NCBI GenBank assembly: GCA_934675585.1
Contig: CAKUQY010000004.1
Span: 32,688-96,687, forward strand
DNA: 64,000 nt
From: an uncultured Opitutales bacterium
GTDB taxonomy: Bacteria; Verrucomicrobiota; Verrucomicrobiia; Opitutales; UBA953
Direction of reading: 5' to 3'
Positions 36,186 through 45,006 of the stretch are shown here, piece by piece (the stretch's first letter is position 1; every line of letters starts with the position of its first letter). The notes below the pieces were generated by a model, which made no database searches, was not told the origin of the DNA, and worked only from the letters and a program-made list of their open reading frames with translations. The position numbers and the translations under genes are program-made.

Positions 36186-37820
36186 CTACAGTTTGTTTCC
36201 CGCTTTGTTGTTAGTCAATTCTGCGCAAATGACCGTCGAGTCGTAAATTTCTTTGTCTTTGTTGGGATAATCGCGTGTTGAATGCAAGCCGCGGCTTTCG
36301 TGACGCTGCATTGCGCAAAGCACAATCGTTTCTGCAGTTTGCACAAGATTGCGCAATTCGATTAACTTGCCTTCAACTTTAAAATTCCAATAATAATCGT
36401 TGATTTCTTTTTTCAACATTTGGACGCGACGTAGCGCGCGGTGGAGCCGTTTGGACGTGCGGATAATTCCCACATAATCCCACATCGCGTGGCGCAATTC
36501 TGTCCAATTATGCACCAAAACTACGCGCTCGTCAGAATCTTGCACATCGCCATCTTTCCATTCGGGAACGCTCACAGTGTTTGAAAATTTATGATTGCCC
36601 AAATATTCAGTCACTGCCGCTGCGCCATAATGCGCCAAAACAACAGCTTCGAGCAACGAATTTGACGCCAAACGATTTGCGCCGTGCAAGCCCGTGCAAG
36701 CCGTTTCGCCACACGCGTAAAGTCCCGCAATATTTGTTTCCGCGCGCATATTTGTTTTGACACCGCCGCAAAGATAATGCTCGGCGGGAACGACAGGAAT
36801 CATTTCTTTCGTCAAATCGATGCCGTGCGCAAGACAAGTTTTATAAATGTGCGGAAAGCGTTCCCGCAAATAATCCGCGGGCTTGTGCGTGATGTCGAGC
36901 CAGACGTGCGCGGAACCGCTTTTTTTCATTTCAGAGTCGATTGAACGCGCCACAATATCGCGTGGAGCCAAATCGCCGCGTTCGTCATAATCTTTCATAA
37001 ACGCGCGGCCGTTAATGTCGCGCAAAATCGCGCCCTCGCCGCGAACAGATTCGGAAATGAGTTCCCGCGAGCCATCAGGCGCGTAAAGCGCGGTTGGGTG
37101 AAATTGCACAAATTCCATATTGCGAATTAACGCTCCCGCGCGATAAGCCATTGCGATGCCGTCGCCCGTTGCGATATCTGGATTTGTCGAATATTGATAA
37201 ACTTGACCGACCCCGCCCGTCGAAAGCACAACCGCTCCCGCGCGAAACGTTTTAACGCGTCCCGTTTTCACATCAAGCACATACGCGCCGAGCACGCGAT
37301 TTTCTGGCGAATTTAAAGGAATGCGCGACCCGGGCAAGCGCGCCGTTGTCACCAAATCAATCGCCATGTGATATTCAAAAAACGAAATGTTTTTGTTCTT
37401 GCGCGCGGCATCGAGCAAGGCGTCTTCAATCGCTTTTCCCGTCAAATCGTCCGCGTGCAAAATGCGACGAAATGAGTGGCCGCCTTCGCGCGTAAGATCG
37501 TAATTGCCCGCGTCGCCTTTGGTAAATTTAACACCAATTTCAATTAACTCGCGAATGCGTTCGGGCGCGGCTTCAACAATCGCGCGCGTTGCGGCTTCGT
37601 CGCACAAACCATCGCCCGCAATCAAAGTGTCGCGCACGTGATTTTCAAAATCGTCCGCCTTGTCAAAAACGCAAGCGATCCCGCCTTGCGCGTGATTGGT
37701 GTTGCAATCCACGGACGCTTTTTTTGTGATAATCGCCACATGAAGACCTTTTGCTGCGGTTTTCAACGCAAAACTCAGTCCCGCAACGCCACTGCCAATT
37801 ACAAGTAAATCGAAATTCAT
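36186..37820 (-). CDS. nadB: L-aspartate oxidase
   Basis: 544 residues. FAD-binding Rossmann start DLLVIGSGVAGLSFALKTA, TNHAQGGIACVF, REGGHSFRRILHADDLTGKAIE, GVGQVYQYSTNPDIATGDGIAMAYRAGA, FVQFHPTALY, and PVVPAEHYLCGGVKTNM with the succinate-dehydrogenase-family HYxxGG. It oxidises aspartate to iminoaspartate for NAD synthesis, using O2 or, in anaerobes, fumarate. The C-terminal helical domain is complete. nadA and nadC are not adjacent. Start ATG at 37820; the stop lies against the 524-bp repeat region. Confidence 0.95.
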   Translation of the reverse strand: MNFDLLVIGSGVAGLSFALKTAAKGLHVAIITKKASVDCNTNHAQGGIACVFDKADDFENHVRDTLIAGDGLCDEAATRAIVEAAPERIRELIEIGVKFTKGDAGNYDLTREGGHSFRRILHADDLTGKAIEDALLDAARKNKNISFFEYHMAIDLVTTARLPGSRIPLNSPENRVLGAYVLDVKTGRVKTFRAGAVVLSTGGVGQVYQYSTNPDIATGDGIAMAYRAGALIRNMEFVQFHPTALYAPDGSRELISESVRGEGAILRDINGRAFMKDYDERGDLAPRDIVARSIDSEMKKSGSAHVWLDITHKPADYLRERFPHIYKTCLAHGIDLTKEMIPVVPAEHYLCGGVKTNMRAETNIAGLYACGETACTGLHGANRLASNSLLEAVVLAHYGAAAVTEYLGNHKFSNTVSVPEWKDGDVQDSDERVVLVHNWTELRHAMWDYVGIIRTSKRLHRALRRVQMLKKEINDYYWNFKVEGKLIELRNLVQTAETIVLCAMQRHESRGLHSTRDYPNKDKEIYDSTVICAELTNNKAGNKL

Positions 37821-37998
37821 TGTTCTTTTATTTTATGCTCAATTAACGCCTGCCGCAAGCGTCTCGGGAACGCATTTTTTCACAAAAGAAAAACCGTAGG
37901 TTGAATAGGACAAGCCAGGTTTAATTCGTAGTTGAAAATCCCGTTCCCGCGCAAGCAACAAAAAATCTTAGTTTCCTTTAAATTTTCCCGTAGTTTCC

Positions 37999-39642
37999 CT
38001 AATTGAGAAAATCCGCGTTCCCGATGCTAACGTTTTCATACGGGTGAATGTCGAGTAAATTTTCGTGCCAGCCGCGCAATTCCGGGCGGATTAAAAATTT
38101 GTTTTTGTTAAAAATTGTTGGGATGATTGGCATTTCATTCATCAATAATTTTTCGGCGTTGTGCAAAATTACCATACGCTTGACGGGAACGCGTTCCCGC
38201 GATGCTTGCGCCAAAAGCGCGTCATAATTTTTATTTTGCCAGCCCGTCCAATTTATATGCGACGTTCCCGCAAACAAATCCAAAAATGTTGTCGGGTCGA
38301 GATAATCGCCGCTCCACGCCGAGCGCGCCAAATCATAATCGCCTTGCGCCATGTTCACGCGATAAACTTTGTATTCTTGCTGTTGCAAAACAACCCGAAT
38401 TCCCAGGTTTTTGCGCCATTGTTCTTGCAACGCTTGCGCAAAAAATTGCGCGCCGTCGCTCGTGTTGTAAAGATAGGTGATTTCAGGAAAACCGTTCCCG
38501 TTGGGAAATCCCGCCTCGGCGAGCAGTTCCCGCGCGCGCTCAACATTTGCCGTTGTTCCCAACAACGACGCGTTCCCGCCAAATTGACCATAAGCTCCCG
38601 CTGGAACAAAATTATTTGCAGGTTTTTCTCCCGCGCGCATTACTTTTTCTGCCAACTCGTTGCGGTCGAGCGCCAACGACAAAGCCAAACGCACGCGCAC
38701 GTCGTTAAGCGGCGCGCGCTTAGTATTCACGCGAATAAACGCCGTTGATAAATAATCATCGAGCCGCAAATTCGGCGTTCCCGACGCGCGCAACGCTGGA
38801 ATTTTTGAGGGCGGAACCGTGTTCGTAATGTGATATTGCCCATCGTCAAACGCGCGCGTTTCGGCGAATTGATCTTCGATGGCGTCAAAGCGAATGCCGT
38901 TGAGCGGGAACGCGTTTTTGTCCCAATAAAATTCGTTGCGCTCAACTTCGATGCGATAAGCGACGCGCCAATTTTTTAATTTGTAAGGTCCGCTCCCGAC
39001 AAAATTTCCCACGCGCGTCCATTGCGTTTGGCGTTCGTCAATAGCGCCAAATTTTAAAATTGTTTGGCGAGGCACAACGCTCCAACTCGAATGGCAAACG
39101 AGCGAAAGGAAATAAGGACACGGCTCGGCGAGTTCAATTTCGAGCGTTCCCGCGTCAATTTTTTTAAAACCAACTTGTGAAAAATCATCAATTTTTCCCA
39201 ACGCAAACGCGCGTGCATTTTTAACGGGCGCGAAAAACATACTCGCTGAGGGCGAGGCAAGTTTTGGCGACAAAATGCGCTGGAACGAAAACAAAAAATC
39301 ATCCGCCGTAATCGCGTTCCCGTCGGAAAATTTTGCGTTCCTGCGCAAGAAAAATCGGTAATGCAATCCATCTTCAGAAATTTCCCAACGCTCGGCGATT
39401 GCGGGAACGGGCACGAGCGTTTTCGGGTCGTAGCGCACTAACCCTTCAAAAAGCGCGAGCATAATTCTGTTTTCAATTACGCCTGGCTGTGCAAATTGCG
39501 GGTCGATCGCCGAGGGTTCGCCGCCATTGTTCATCACCAAAATACCGCGTGCGGCTGCCACGTTTGCCGCGGGAACGCGTTCGCCACAGCCGCAAAAAAA
39601 TGCAATCACAATTGCCGACAAAACAAAAATCAAACGCTTCAT
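37999..39642 (-). CDS. OppA/MppA-type peptide-binding lipoprotein
   Basis: 547 residues from the ATG at 39642 (MKRLIFVLSAIVIAFFCGC); the longer frame starts with TTG. A lipoprotein-like signal ends at Cys about residue 17-19. SBP_bac_5 features: NNGGEPSAIDPQFAQPGVIENRIML, LFEGLVRYDPKTL, AERWEISEDGLHYRFFLRRNAKFSDGNAITADDFLFSFQR and the central GNFVGSGPYKLKNW. Such proteins bind oligopeptides or, as MppA, the murein tripeptide. It follows the AmpG-like permease gene by 8 bp, which favours a role in cell-wall peptide recycling (inference). No Opp permease genes are adjacent. Confidence 0.85.
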   Translation of the reverse strand: MKRLIFVLSAIVIAFFCGCGERVPAANVAAARGILVMNNGGEPSAIDPQFAQPGVIENRIMLALFEGLVRYDPKTLVPVPAIAERWEISEDGLHYRFFLRRNAKFSDGNAITADDFLFSFQRILSPKLASPSASMFFAPVKNARAFALGKIDDFSQVGFKKIDAGTLEIELAEPCPYFLSLVCHSSWSVVPRQTILKFGAIDERQTQWTRVGNFVGSGPYKLKNWRVAYRIEVERNEFYWDKNAFPLNGIRFDAIEDQFAETRAFDDGQYHITNTVPPSKIPALRASGTPNLRLDDYLSTAFIRVNTKRAPLNDVRVRLALSLALDRNELAEKVMRAGEKPANNFVPAGAYGQFGGNASLLGTTANVERARELLAEAGFPNGNGFPEITYLYNTSDGAQFFAQALQEQWRKNLGIRVVLQQQEYKVYRVNMAQGDYDLARSAWSGDYLDPTTFLDLFAGTSHINWTGWQNKNYDALLAQASRERVPVKRMVILHNAEKLLMNEMPIIPTIFNKNKFLIRPELRGWHENLLDIHPYENVSIGNADFLN

Positions 39643-39650
39643 TTCAATTT

Positions 39651-40937
39651 TCAACTTTTAACTTTTTTAGTCGCCCAAGCCGCAACTGCAAATCCCGGAA
39701 TCGTACAAATAATCGCCCACCAAAAATAATTTTCGTAACCCAAAAATTCCTGCAACGCTCCCGACCAAATTTTCGGCAGGAAAACACTAAGAGCCATAAA
39801 TCCTGTGCAAATCGCGTAGTGAGCGACCGCGTGGCGCGTTCCCGCGCTAAATTTTAACATATAAAGCATGTAGCCCGTAAAACCAAAGCCGTAACCGAAT
39901 TGTTCAATCGCAATTCCCGCCGCGAGCCAATTAAAATTTTGCACTTGCCAATGCGCAAACACAACATAAATAAAATCGGGCAAATTCAACGCCGCCGCCA
40001 TCGGTATCAGCCAAAAAGCGAGTCCGCGACGCGTTCCCGCGACAACGATTCCGCCAATCACACCGCCCGCCAAAAGCGCGATCACGCCAAAAGTGCCATA
40101 AAGCGTTCCCACCGCGACATTATCGAGCGCCAAACCGCCTGCCGACAACGAATCTTTTAAAAACAACGGCGAAACCGCGCCCAATTGCACTTCGCCCAAA
40201 CGAAACAATAGCAAAAATGCAATCGCGCCCAAAATATTTTTTTTCTGGAAAAACGTTTTCCAAGTTGCGACAAAATTCGCCAAAATTGCGTTCCCGCTAA
40301 AATCTCCGCTCATGGCGGGAACGTCATTTTGCGGGAACGGCAATGCAAAAAAGTGAAAAAATGCTAACACAATTGTCAGCAAGCCGACGCCACAAAAAAC
40401 GCCCTGCCACGCTGTTCCCGCAGAAAATTCATTAGCAATTAGCGTTCCCGCCAAAACAATAATTCCGCCCTTTGCAAAAATTTGCGACAAACGAAAAAAC
40501 ACGCTACGCGCGCCCGAATAAAGTGCTTGTTTTTGCTCGTCAAATGCAAGCATATAAAATCCGTCTGCCGCAATATCGTGCGTTGCAGAAAATACCGCAA
40601 TCGCAAAAAGAATTGCGACAATCACTATCGCGGGAACGGTATTTGCGAACGCGACTCCCAACAAAAAAATAGAAATTGCCAAAACGAATTGCGTTCCCGC
40701 CACCCAAGTGCGCTTGCGCCCAACTGCATCAACAAGTGGCGACCAAAGCGCTTTTAAAACCCAAGGCAAATACGCCCACGCTGCGATAAACGTGATAATC
40801 GCGTTGCCGTAATTCAAATCTTTTAACGCGACAGGCGCGACCAAATCAACAATTGCGTTTGGCAGCCCTTGCGTAAAATAAAGCGTCGCGACCCAAAAAG
40901 CCGCGGGAACGGCAATTGCTCTGGAAGAAATAGTCAT
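39651..40937 (-). CDS. AmpG-like muropeptide MFS permease
   Basis: 428 residues from the ATG at 40937 (MTISSRAIAVPAAFW). About 12 hydrophobic segments. Signatures of the AmpG/PAT group: LYFTQGLPNAIVDLVAPVALKDL, LPWVLKALWSPLVDAVGRKRTWVAGTQ, ATHDIAADGFYML and QFGYGFGFTGYMLYML. AmpG carries anhydromuropeptides from periplasm to cytoplasm. Members with 12-14 helices exist; this one is at the short end. It stands between a 44-residue lipoprotein gene and the OppA-like gene on one strand with short gaps, so probably an operon for peptidoglycan turnover products. Many motif copies, mostly in loops or as AGT in helices. Confidence 0.8.
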   Translation of the reverse strand: MTISSRAIAVPAAFWVATLYFTQGLPNAIVDLVAPVALKDLNYGNAIITFIAAWAYLPWVLKALWSPLVDAVGRKRTWVAGTQFVLAISIFLLGVAFANTVPAIVIVAILFAIAVFSATHDIAADGFYMLAFDEQKQALYSGARSVFFRLSQIFAKGGIIVLAGTLIANEFSAGTAWQGVFCGVGLLTIVLAFFHFFALPFPQNDVPAMSGDFSGNAILANFVATWKTFFQKKNILGAIAFLLLFRLGEVQLGAVSPLFLKDSLSAGGLALDNVAVGTLYGTFGVIALLAGGVIGGIVVAGTRRGLAFWLIPMAAALNLPDFIYVVFAHWQVQNFNWLAAGIAIEQFGYGFGFTGYMLYMLKFSAGTRHAVAHYAICTGFMALSVFLPKIWSGALQEFLGYENYFWWAIICTIPGFAVAAWATKKVKS

Positions 40938-40977
40938 CAACTCACTTTCCCCAAAAAGATTGCGTTCCCGCCAATTT

Positions 40978-41112
40978 TTATTCGTAAATAACAACGCCTT
41001 GTCCCGAGCCGCCAAGGTTAATCACGCGCGGACTCGAGCTACACGCGTTTAACGCGACGCTCGCAATTGCAAGTGCCAACATTAACGCGACATAACGAAT
41101 TAATTTTTTCAT
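40978..41112 (-). CDS. 44-residue lipoprotein
   Basis: Minus-strand reading from ATG at 41112 to TAA at 40978 gives 44 residues: MKKLIRYVALMLALAIAS, then VALNAC with a lipobox (LNAC), and a mature part of only about 21 residues (CSSSPRVINLGGSGQGVVIYE). The start codon overlaps the stop of the upstream gene (TAATG), showing translational coupling. It sits just before the AmpG-like gene. Too short for a domain match; possibly an envelope accessory peptide. Confidence rests on the clean lipobox and the coupled start. Confidence 0.7.
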   Translation of the reverse strand: MKKLIRYVALMLALAIASVALNACSSSPRVINLGGSGQGVVIYE

Positions 41113-41918
41113 TATTGATCAGATGGCGAAGGTTTGTCGTTGTTTTTTTGCGCCTCAATCATTTTTACTCCGTAACCATCAATCGCTTTGAAAAGTTTGT
41201 GGAAGAAATCAGTCAAAGTAACATAAACCGAAAGTAATTCGCTGTTGCTAAGATCGATTTGATCGCCAACTTTAAATGCGCGACGCGTGTCGATCAAGCG
41301 CACTTCTGGCTTGTCGCCTTCTTTAAGTGGCGCGACCACTTGCACTGTTTTAAATTCAAAAACTAATTCACCATTTTCATCTGCGGCATCTGCAGAAACA
41401 ACGCCATTATTGCGCAACAATTCTCCAAAACCAATGCCAAACGAAATCACCGCGTCTTCGAGAGAATTGGTGATGTTATAATTTTTTTCGAGAATTTCAA
41501 ATTTTTCTGACAATGGCGAACGCGCGAATGCTTCTTGCTCTTTGCCAATTGCTTGATGAGTTGCTTGCGGATCTTTTTCGGCGTTTGGTTTATTTTTGAT
41601 AAGCGAGCAAAGCAAATGACATTGATCCATGCAAGCCGCCGCAATCGAAAGCGCATCGTTGAGCGTTTGACGCAAAATCAAGCCGTGCGCAAAATTTTTA
41701 ACACCATCAAATGGCGCGTGAATTTGATGCACAGGCATCGCGTGCGTCATCGCGCTAAATTGTTCGTATTGCTCAGCGGTCACATTTTGCGTTGCCGCCA
41801 AATTAAAAGCCAACATATCGTAATTGCGTTGCAAGGCACCCAAAAATTCTTGGCTAATATTTTGCAAACTAATTACACGTTGTTGAGGTTGTGGGTTATT
41901 GGAATTTTCTTCTGCCAT
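41112..41918 (-). CDS. Conserved hypothetical protein, cytoplasmic, helical
   Basis: 268 residues without signal peptide or membrane segment. Gln/Asn-rich start (NSNNPQPQQRVISLQNISQEFLGALQR), then mainly helical sequence with DGVKNFAHGLILRQTLNDALSIAAACMDQCHLLCSLI and LEDAVISFGIGFGELLRNNGVV. I do not recognise the family. It is first in the 41918-37999 gene train, coupled by TAATG to the small lipoprotein, so its role may be tied to that transport operon. Motif-poor in its interior, suggesting constraint. Confidence 0.6.
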   Translation of the reverse strand: MAEENSNNPQPQQRVISLQNISQEFLGALQRNYDMLAFNLAATQNVTAEQYEQFSAMTHAMPVHQIHAPFDGVKNFAHGLILRQTLNDALSIAAACMDQCHLLCSLIKNKPNAEKDPQATHQAIGKEQEAFARSPLSEKFEILEKNYNITNSLEDAVISFGIGFGELLRNNGVVSADAADENGELVFEFKTVQVVAPLKEGDKPEVRLIDTRRAFKVGDQIDLSNSELLSVYVTLTDFFHKLFKAIDGYGVKMIEAQKNNDKPSPSDQ

Positions 41919-42051
41919 AATGTAATAATTATAAAGTTAAAGTTTGAAAGTTGAAAGGACAAAAATTAGGGAGAGTTGAAAGCGGCGGCGCGGGAACGAA
42001 AGCGGGAGCGGGATTTTTTATCAACGAATTAAACGAAATTTACGAATTTCA

Positions 42052-42114
42052 AGGAGGCGGTAGCGAGCAACGCGAGATGGAACCATTTTTAACTTCGCCA
42101 TGAGCGCGGGAATG
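42052..42114 (+). repeat. Dispersed intergenic repeat R2, copy 2
   Basis: Matches 24990-25061 (GAGGCGGTAGCGAGCAACGC, GAGATGGAACCATTTTTAA). It lacks the 9-bp GGCGGGAAC block present in copy 1. Confidence 0.8.
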
Positions 42115-42120
42115 GAAATA

Positions 42121-42172
42121 AAAAGAATTAAAGAGAACCTACTCGCTTTGCTCGTTAAAGAATTTAAAGAGT
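42121..42172 (+). repeat. Dispersed intergenic repeat R3, copy 2
   Basis: Partner of 35795-35850 in inverse orientation; contains CCTACTCGCTTTGCTCG. Confidence 0.7.
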
Positions 42173-42256
42173 GTTTTTGTGTTGCGGGAACGGGATTCTT
42201 TTACGTTCCCGCGAAAAATAAAATCTGACGAAAAATTTCAATTTCTTCCCTGAACC

Positions 42257-42296
42257 GCGAATGTTAATGAGCGAGCGTAGCTAATCACAATAGTTG
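42257..42296 (+). repeat. Dispersed intergenic repeat R4, one of three copies
   Basis: GCGAATGTTAATGAGCGAGC, GTAGCTAATCACAATAGTTG. Related copies: 57369-57408 (GCGAACGTTAGTGAGCGAGC ...) and 35993-36031 (GCGAGCGTTAGCGAGCGACG ...). Confidence 0.65.
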
Positions 42297-42351
42297 TTTT
42301 TGATAAAGTGGAAAGTGGAGGAAAAATTTGTAGAATTTGCGTCAAAAAAAA

Positions 42352-42383
42352 GCGTTCCCGCAAAGGAAACTCCGCGGGAACGC
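42352..42383 (-). terminator. Terminator of the Wza-like gene, perfect inverted 10-mers
   Basis: GCGTTCCCGC (42352-42361) and GCGGGAACGC (42374-42383) form a 10-bp stem with a 12-nt loop, followed on the minus strand by eight T. Both arms are complete copies of the window motif. Confidence 0.9.
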
Positions 42384-42405
42384 AATTTTTACGAATTGTG
42401 TTTTT

Positions 42406-43035
42406 TTAGATTTTACTATCTTGAACGTAAATACGGTCGCCTTCTTCGAGATGAACATCTGGCGCGCGACCTTCTTGAATTTCTGCGACATTGATGACAA
42501 ATGTTTTATCTTCGCCATCGATATTGCGCGTCAACAACACGTTTGTGCGAGATGCGCGTGGTTGCAATCCGCGAGCCATTGTAATCGCACGGCCCAAGGT
42601 CAATTCTTCTTCCATTGGCATTACCAACGGACCTGTGGCGTTCACAAAACCATCAACATAAATGCGGCGTTCTGCGTATTGAGTAATTTGCACAGAAACT
42701 TGCGGATCTTTGTAATAGCCGCCTTCACGATAAAGTTTTTCGATTTTTTCTTTTGCCTCAATCAAAGTAAGACCTTTGACATTCACTTGATTCAAATAAG
42801 GCAATGCAATGTTCCCGTCGCCAGAAACACGATAGTCGTTGCGTTGTTCGGGCTCTTGAAAAATTTCAAAACGGATCAAATCCATCGGACGAATACGATA
42901 ATCACGACTTTGGTTGAGTTGTGTCAAATCTTGATTGCGTGTTGTCGCCAATGTTGAGTTGTCTGTTTTTTCGCAACCGGTCAAACTAAGCAATGCCGCG
43001 AACACAATTGCGCCCAAAATATTTGAATGTTTCAT
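42406..43035 (-). CDS. Wza-type polysaccharide export lipoprotein
   Basis: 209 residues. Lipoprotein signal ending LLSLTGCE. Poly_export domain: YRIRPMDLIRFEIFQEPEQRNDYRVSGDGNIALPYLNQVNVKGLTLIEAKEKIEKLY, then an SLBB-type segment (RRIYVDGFVNATGPLVMPMEEELTLGRAITMARG). Such proteins form the outer-membrane channel for exopolysaccharide. It is shorter than E. coli Wza (about 380), lacking the second SLBB and barrel helix, as is common in this protein class. It lies 80 bp downstream of a beta-barrel protein gene, probably one envelope operon. Confidence 0.9.
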   Translation of the reverse strand: MKHSNILGAIVFAALLSLTGCEKTDNSTLATTRNQDLTQLNQSRDYRIRPMDLIRFEIFQEPEQRNDYRVSGDGNIALPYLNQVNVKGLTLIEAKEKIEKLYREGGYYKDPQVSVQITQYAERRIYVDGFVNATGPLVMPMEEELTLGRAITMARGLQPRASRTNVLLTRNIDGEDKTFVINVAEIQEGRAPDVHLEEGDRIYVQDSKI

Positions 43036-43117
43036 AAATCAAAAATCTTTCTTTAAAATTACCGCGCTAAAACAGATGTCTGTCGTAGCGCGGCGTGAAT
43101 TCTTCGCGAAAAGGCGA

Positions 43118-44305
43118 TTAGAAACGAGCTGTTGCAGAGAATGTCACCACGTTGTTGGTGTAGCTCATACGGCTCATGTCTGAGTCGTCCCATTGGAAGC
43201 GATAATCTGCACCCAATGAAAGATAATCGTTCACGCGATAGCCAAGACCTGCGCCGAGGGTGTAAATATTGTCCTTGCGGTCAACAGTCACATAATCGTC
43301 GTTCGTCCACGAAATATTTTCGTGCGCACTCCATTTGGCATCGATTGTGTGATTGAGCGCCAAAGAAACGCTTGTCGATTTGATCGACTGAGCCGTTCCC
43401 GAAATTTCAAAATCACGATTAACCGCGAGCGATGCCGTTGTTTTGTCGGTCGCCTTGTAAGTTGCCGTTCCCGAGAAAGAGAGAGTTGATGAAGAATCAG
43501 GATTTGGATTACGACGATGATAACTGATCGTCGAACTACCGATACGTGCGTTCACATCAAGCTTTTCCGAAACTTCACCCTTCATATTAAGACCGATAAA
43601 GTGTGTTTCTTGATAGCCAAGTGGTCGATTAGCATTATAGCGCGCCAAATCAGTGTAAGTGTATTGATAAGTAACACCACCACGGAGCTTTTCAGTGATC
43701 AACGAGTGCATCAATGAAACAGGAATCGAGTAGCTTTGTTGGTCTGCATACGAATCGCGGTGATTGCGATAATGTTTGCCAGAATAATTAAAACCTGCGG
43801 TCGCAGAAAGTTTTGCCGTCAATTGATAGTCGCCATTTGCGCGAGCATACCAAGTGTCGTAGCGAACGAGGTCGCCACGCTCGCTGTTACGATTAGCGCG
43901 GTGATCACGAGCCGAATTTTGCGACATCATGTCGTAGCCAACAGCGACCGACGCTTTCAAATGTGCACCAGCATAGTTGTAATTTGCGCTAAAGTGCGTA
44001 TTTTGCGTGTTGTTTTCGTCATTATCTACATAATACGAAAAGTCTTCGCTGAGACTCAAGCGGAATGATGATTCAGCAACTTCGCTACCGAGAGCGAGAT
44101 CTGCACGTGGAATAAAATGCAAAATCACATCATCGACTTTGTCTGATGGGTTCAAGTAGATGTTATCATTGTATTCAACCGAAACCATTGCGCGCAAATC
44201 AAGGCGTGCGTTTTCATTGAGGTCGATACTTGCGTTCGCAACTGCTACGCCCGCGCCCACAACGATGAGGGTTGATGCTGCTTTAAGGATATTTTTCGTA
44301 ATCAT
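43118..44305 (-). CDS. Outer-membrane beta-barrel protein of exopolysaccharide-cluster type
   Basis: 395 residues. Signal peptide about 1-25 (ending VANA). The mature part is a series of amphipathic strands with alternating aromatic residues (ADLALGSEVAESSFRLSLSEDFSYYV, YNYAGAHLKASVAVGYDM, LSLGADYRFQWDD) and ends in a C-terminal Phe (VVTFSATARF), the BAM recognition signature. This fits the beta-barrel porin BBP2 family seen beside export genes. It lies upstream of the Wza-like gene on the same strand. Substrate unknown. Confidence 0.85.
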   Translation of the reverse strand: MITKNILKAASTLIVVGAGVAVANASIDLNENARLDLRAMVSVEYNDNIYLNPSDKVDDVILHFIPRADLALGSEVAESSFRLSLSEDFSYYVDNDENNTQNTHFSANYNYAGAHLKASVAVGYDMMSQNSARDHRANRNSERGDLVRYDTWYARANGDYQLTAKLSATAGFNYSGKHYRNHRDSYADQQSYSIPVSLMHSLITEKLRGGVTYQYTYTDLARYNANRPLGYQETHFIGLNMKGEVSEKLDVNARIGSSTISYHRRNPNPDSSSTLSFSGTATYKATDKTTASLAVNRDFEISGTAQSIKSTSVSLALNHTIDAKWSAHENISWTNDDYVTVDRKDNIYTLGAGLGYRVNDYLSLGADYRFQWDDSDMSRMSYTNNVVTFSATARF

Positions 44306-44399
44306 AATTTTATATTGGTTAATTCTTTTTCAATAATTGTAATTGTAAAAATCGAAAATAGCAATAACAAAATCAAGTTCAAAGTGATTTTTTTAGCAA

Positions 44400-44936
44400 T
44401 TATTTTTCCCAAGGACGCAACTCAACATTGCCATTGTATGCCTCGGGCTTAACTGCGTTCACATTGTCAAAATTTGATTGCAACTCGACGATCACATTTT
44501 TTTCTGAATATTCAAGCATACAGCCAACGTCATAAGACCAGTCTTGATACGTCCAAATCGCTGGAATTACAAAAAGTGACGCAATACCATCAATCACCGC
44601 TTTGCGATTTGCCTTACGGCGAATGCGCAATTGTTGGTCGGGATAGCCAAATTTTTTCAAAATAACCACAGGCGCTTTTTTGCGACGATATTCAACAGTA
44701 ACAGGCGTCGAACCCACCGATTTGCCGTCAACAATCACAGACGCGCCGCTGGGAATCGTATCTATTGCGATTTTTTCAGAAACGGGTTCGGTTACAAATG
44801 CCGTCGGGAACACGGTCCAACGGTACCATTTGTCGCCCGTTTTTTCGTTAGCGATTTGTGCTGCCGTTTGCCCTTCTGCGCAAACATAAGTTGTCGCCGT
44901 TGCAAGCATTGCTAAAACAAATAAAAATTTCTTCAT
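44400..44936 (-). CDS. PEGA-domain envelope protein
   Basis: 178 residues. Signal peptide MKKFLFVLAMLATATTYVCA. A PEGA domain at about 58-110: IDTIPSGASVIVDGKSVGSTPVTVEYRRKKAPVVILKKFGYPDQ. A hydrophobic stretch (AVIDGIASLFVIPAIWTYQDW) may be a membrane anchor; the C-terminal 40 residues are soluble. PEGA domains usually act in surface or cell-wall attachment. It stands upstream of the beta-barrel gene in the same orientation (95-bp gap). Confidence 0.85.
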   Translation of the reverse strand: MKKFLFVLAMLATATTYVCAEGQTAAQIANEKTGDKWYRWTVFPTAFVTEPVSEKIAIDTIPSGASVIVDGKSVGSTPVTVEYRRKKAPVVILKKFGYPDQQLRIRRKANRKAVIDGIASLFVIPAIWTYQDWSYDVGCMLEYSEKNVIVELQSNFDNVNAVKPEAYNGNVELRPWEK

Positions 44937-45006
44937 AATTTAATAAGGGCTAAGTTAATAAGACGAATCTATTTTAAATCTATTCTCGCGGGAACGCAAA
45001 TTAAAA

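Larger units (their letters stand above)
41919..42405. other. 487-bp gene-free region with repeats R2, R3 and R4
   Basis: No supported ORF. In order: motif-rich stretch with GCGGGAACG and GCGGGAGCG side by side (41985-42012), a GAATT-AAACGAAATTTACGAATT word also found inverted near 30700, repeat R2 (42052-42114), R3 (42121-42172), R4 (42257-42296), then the terminator of the export gene. Confidence 0.75.
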
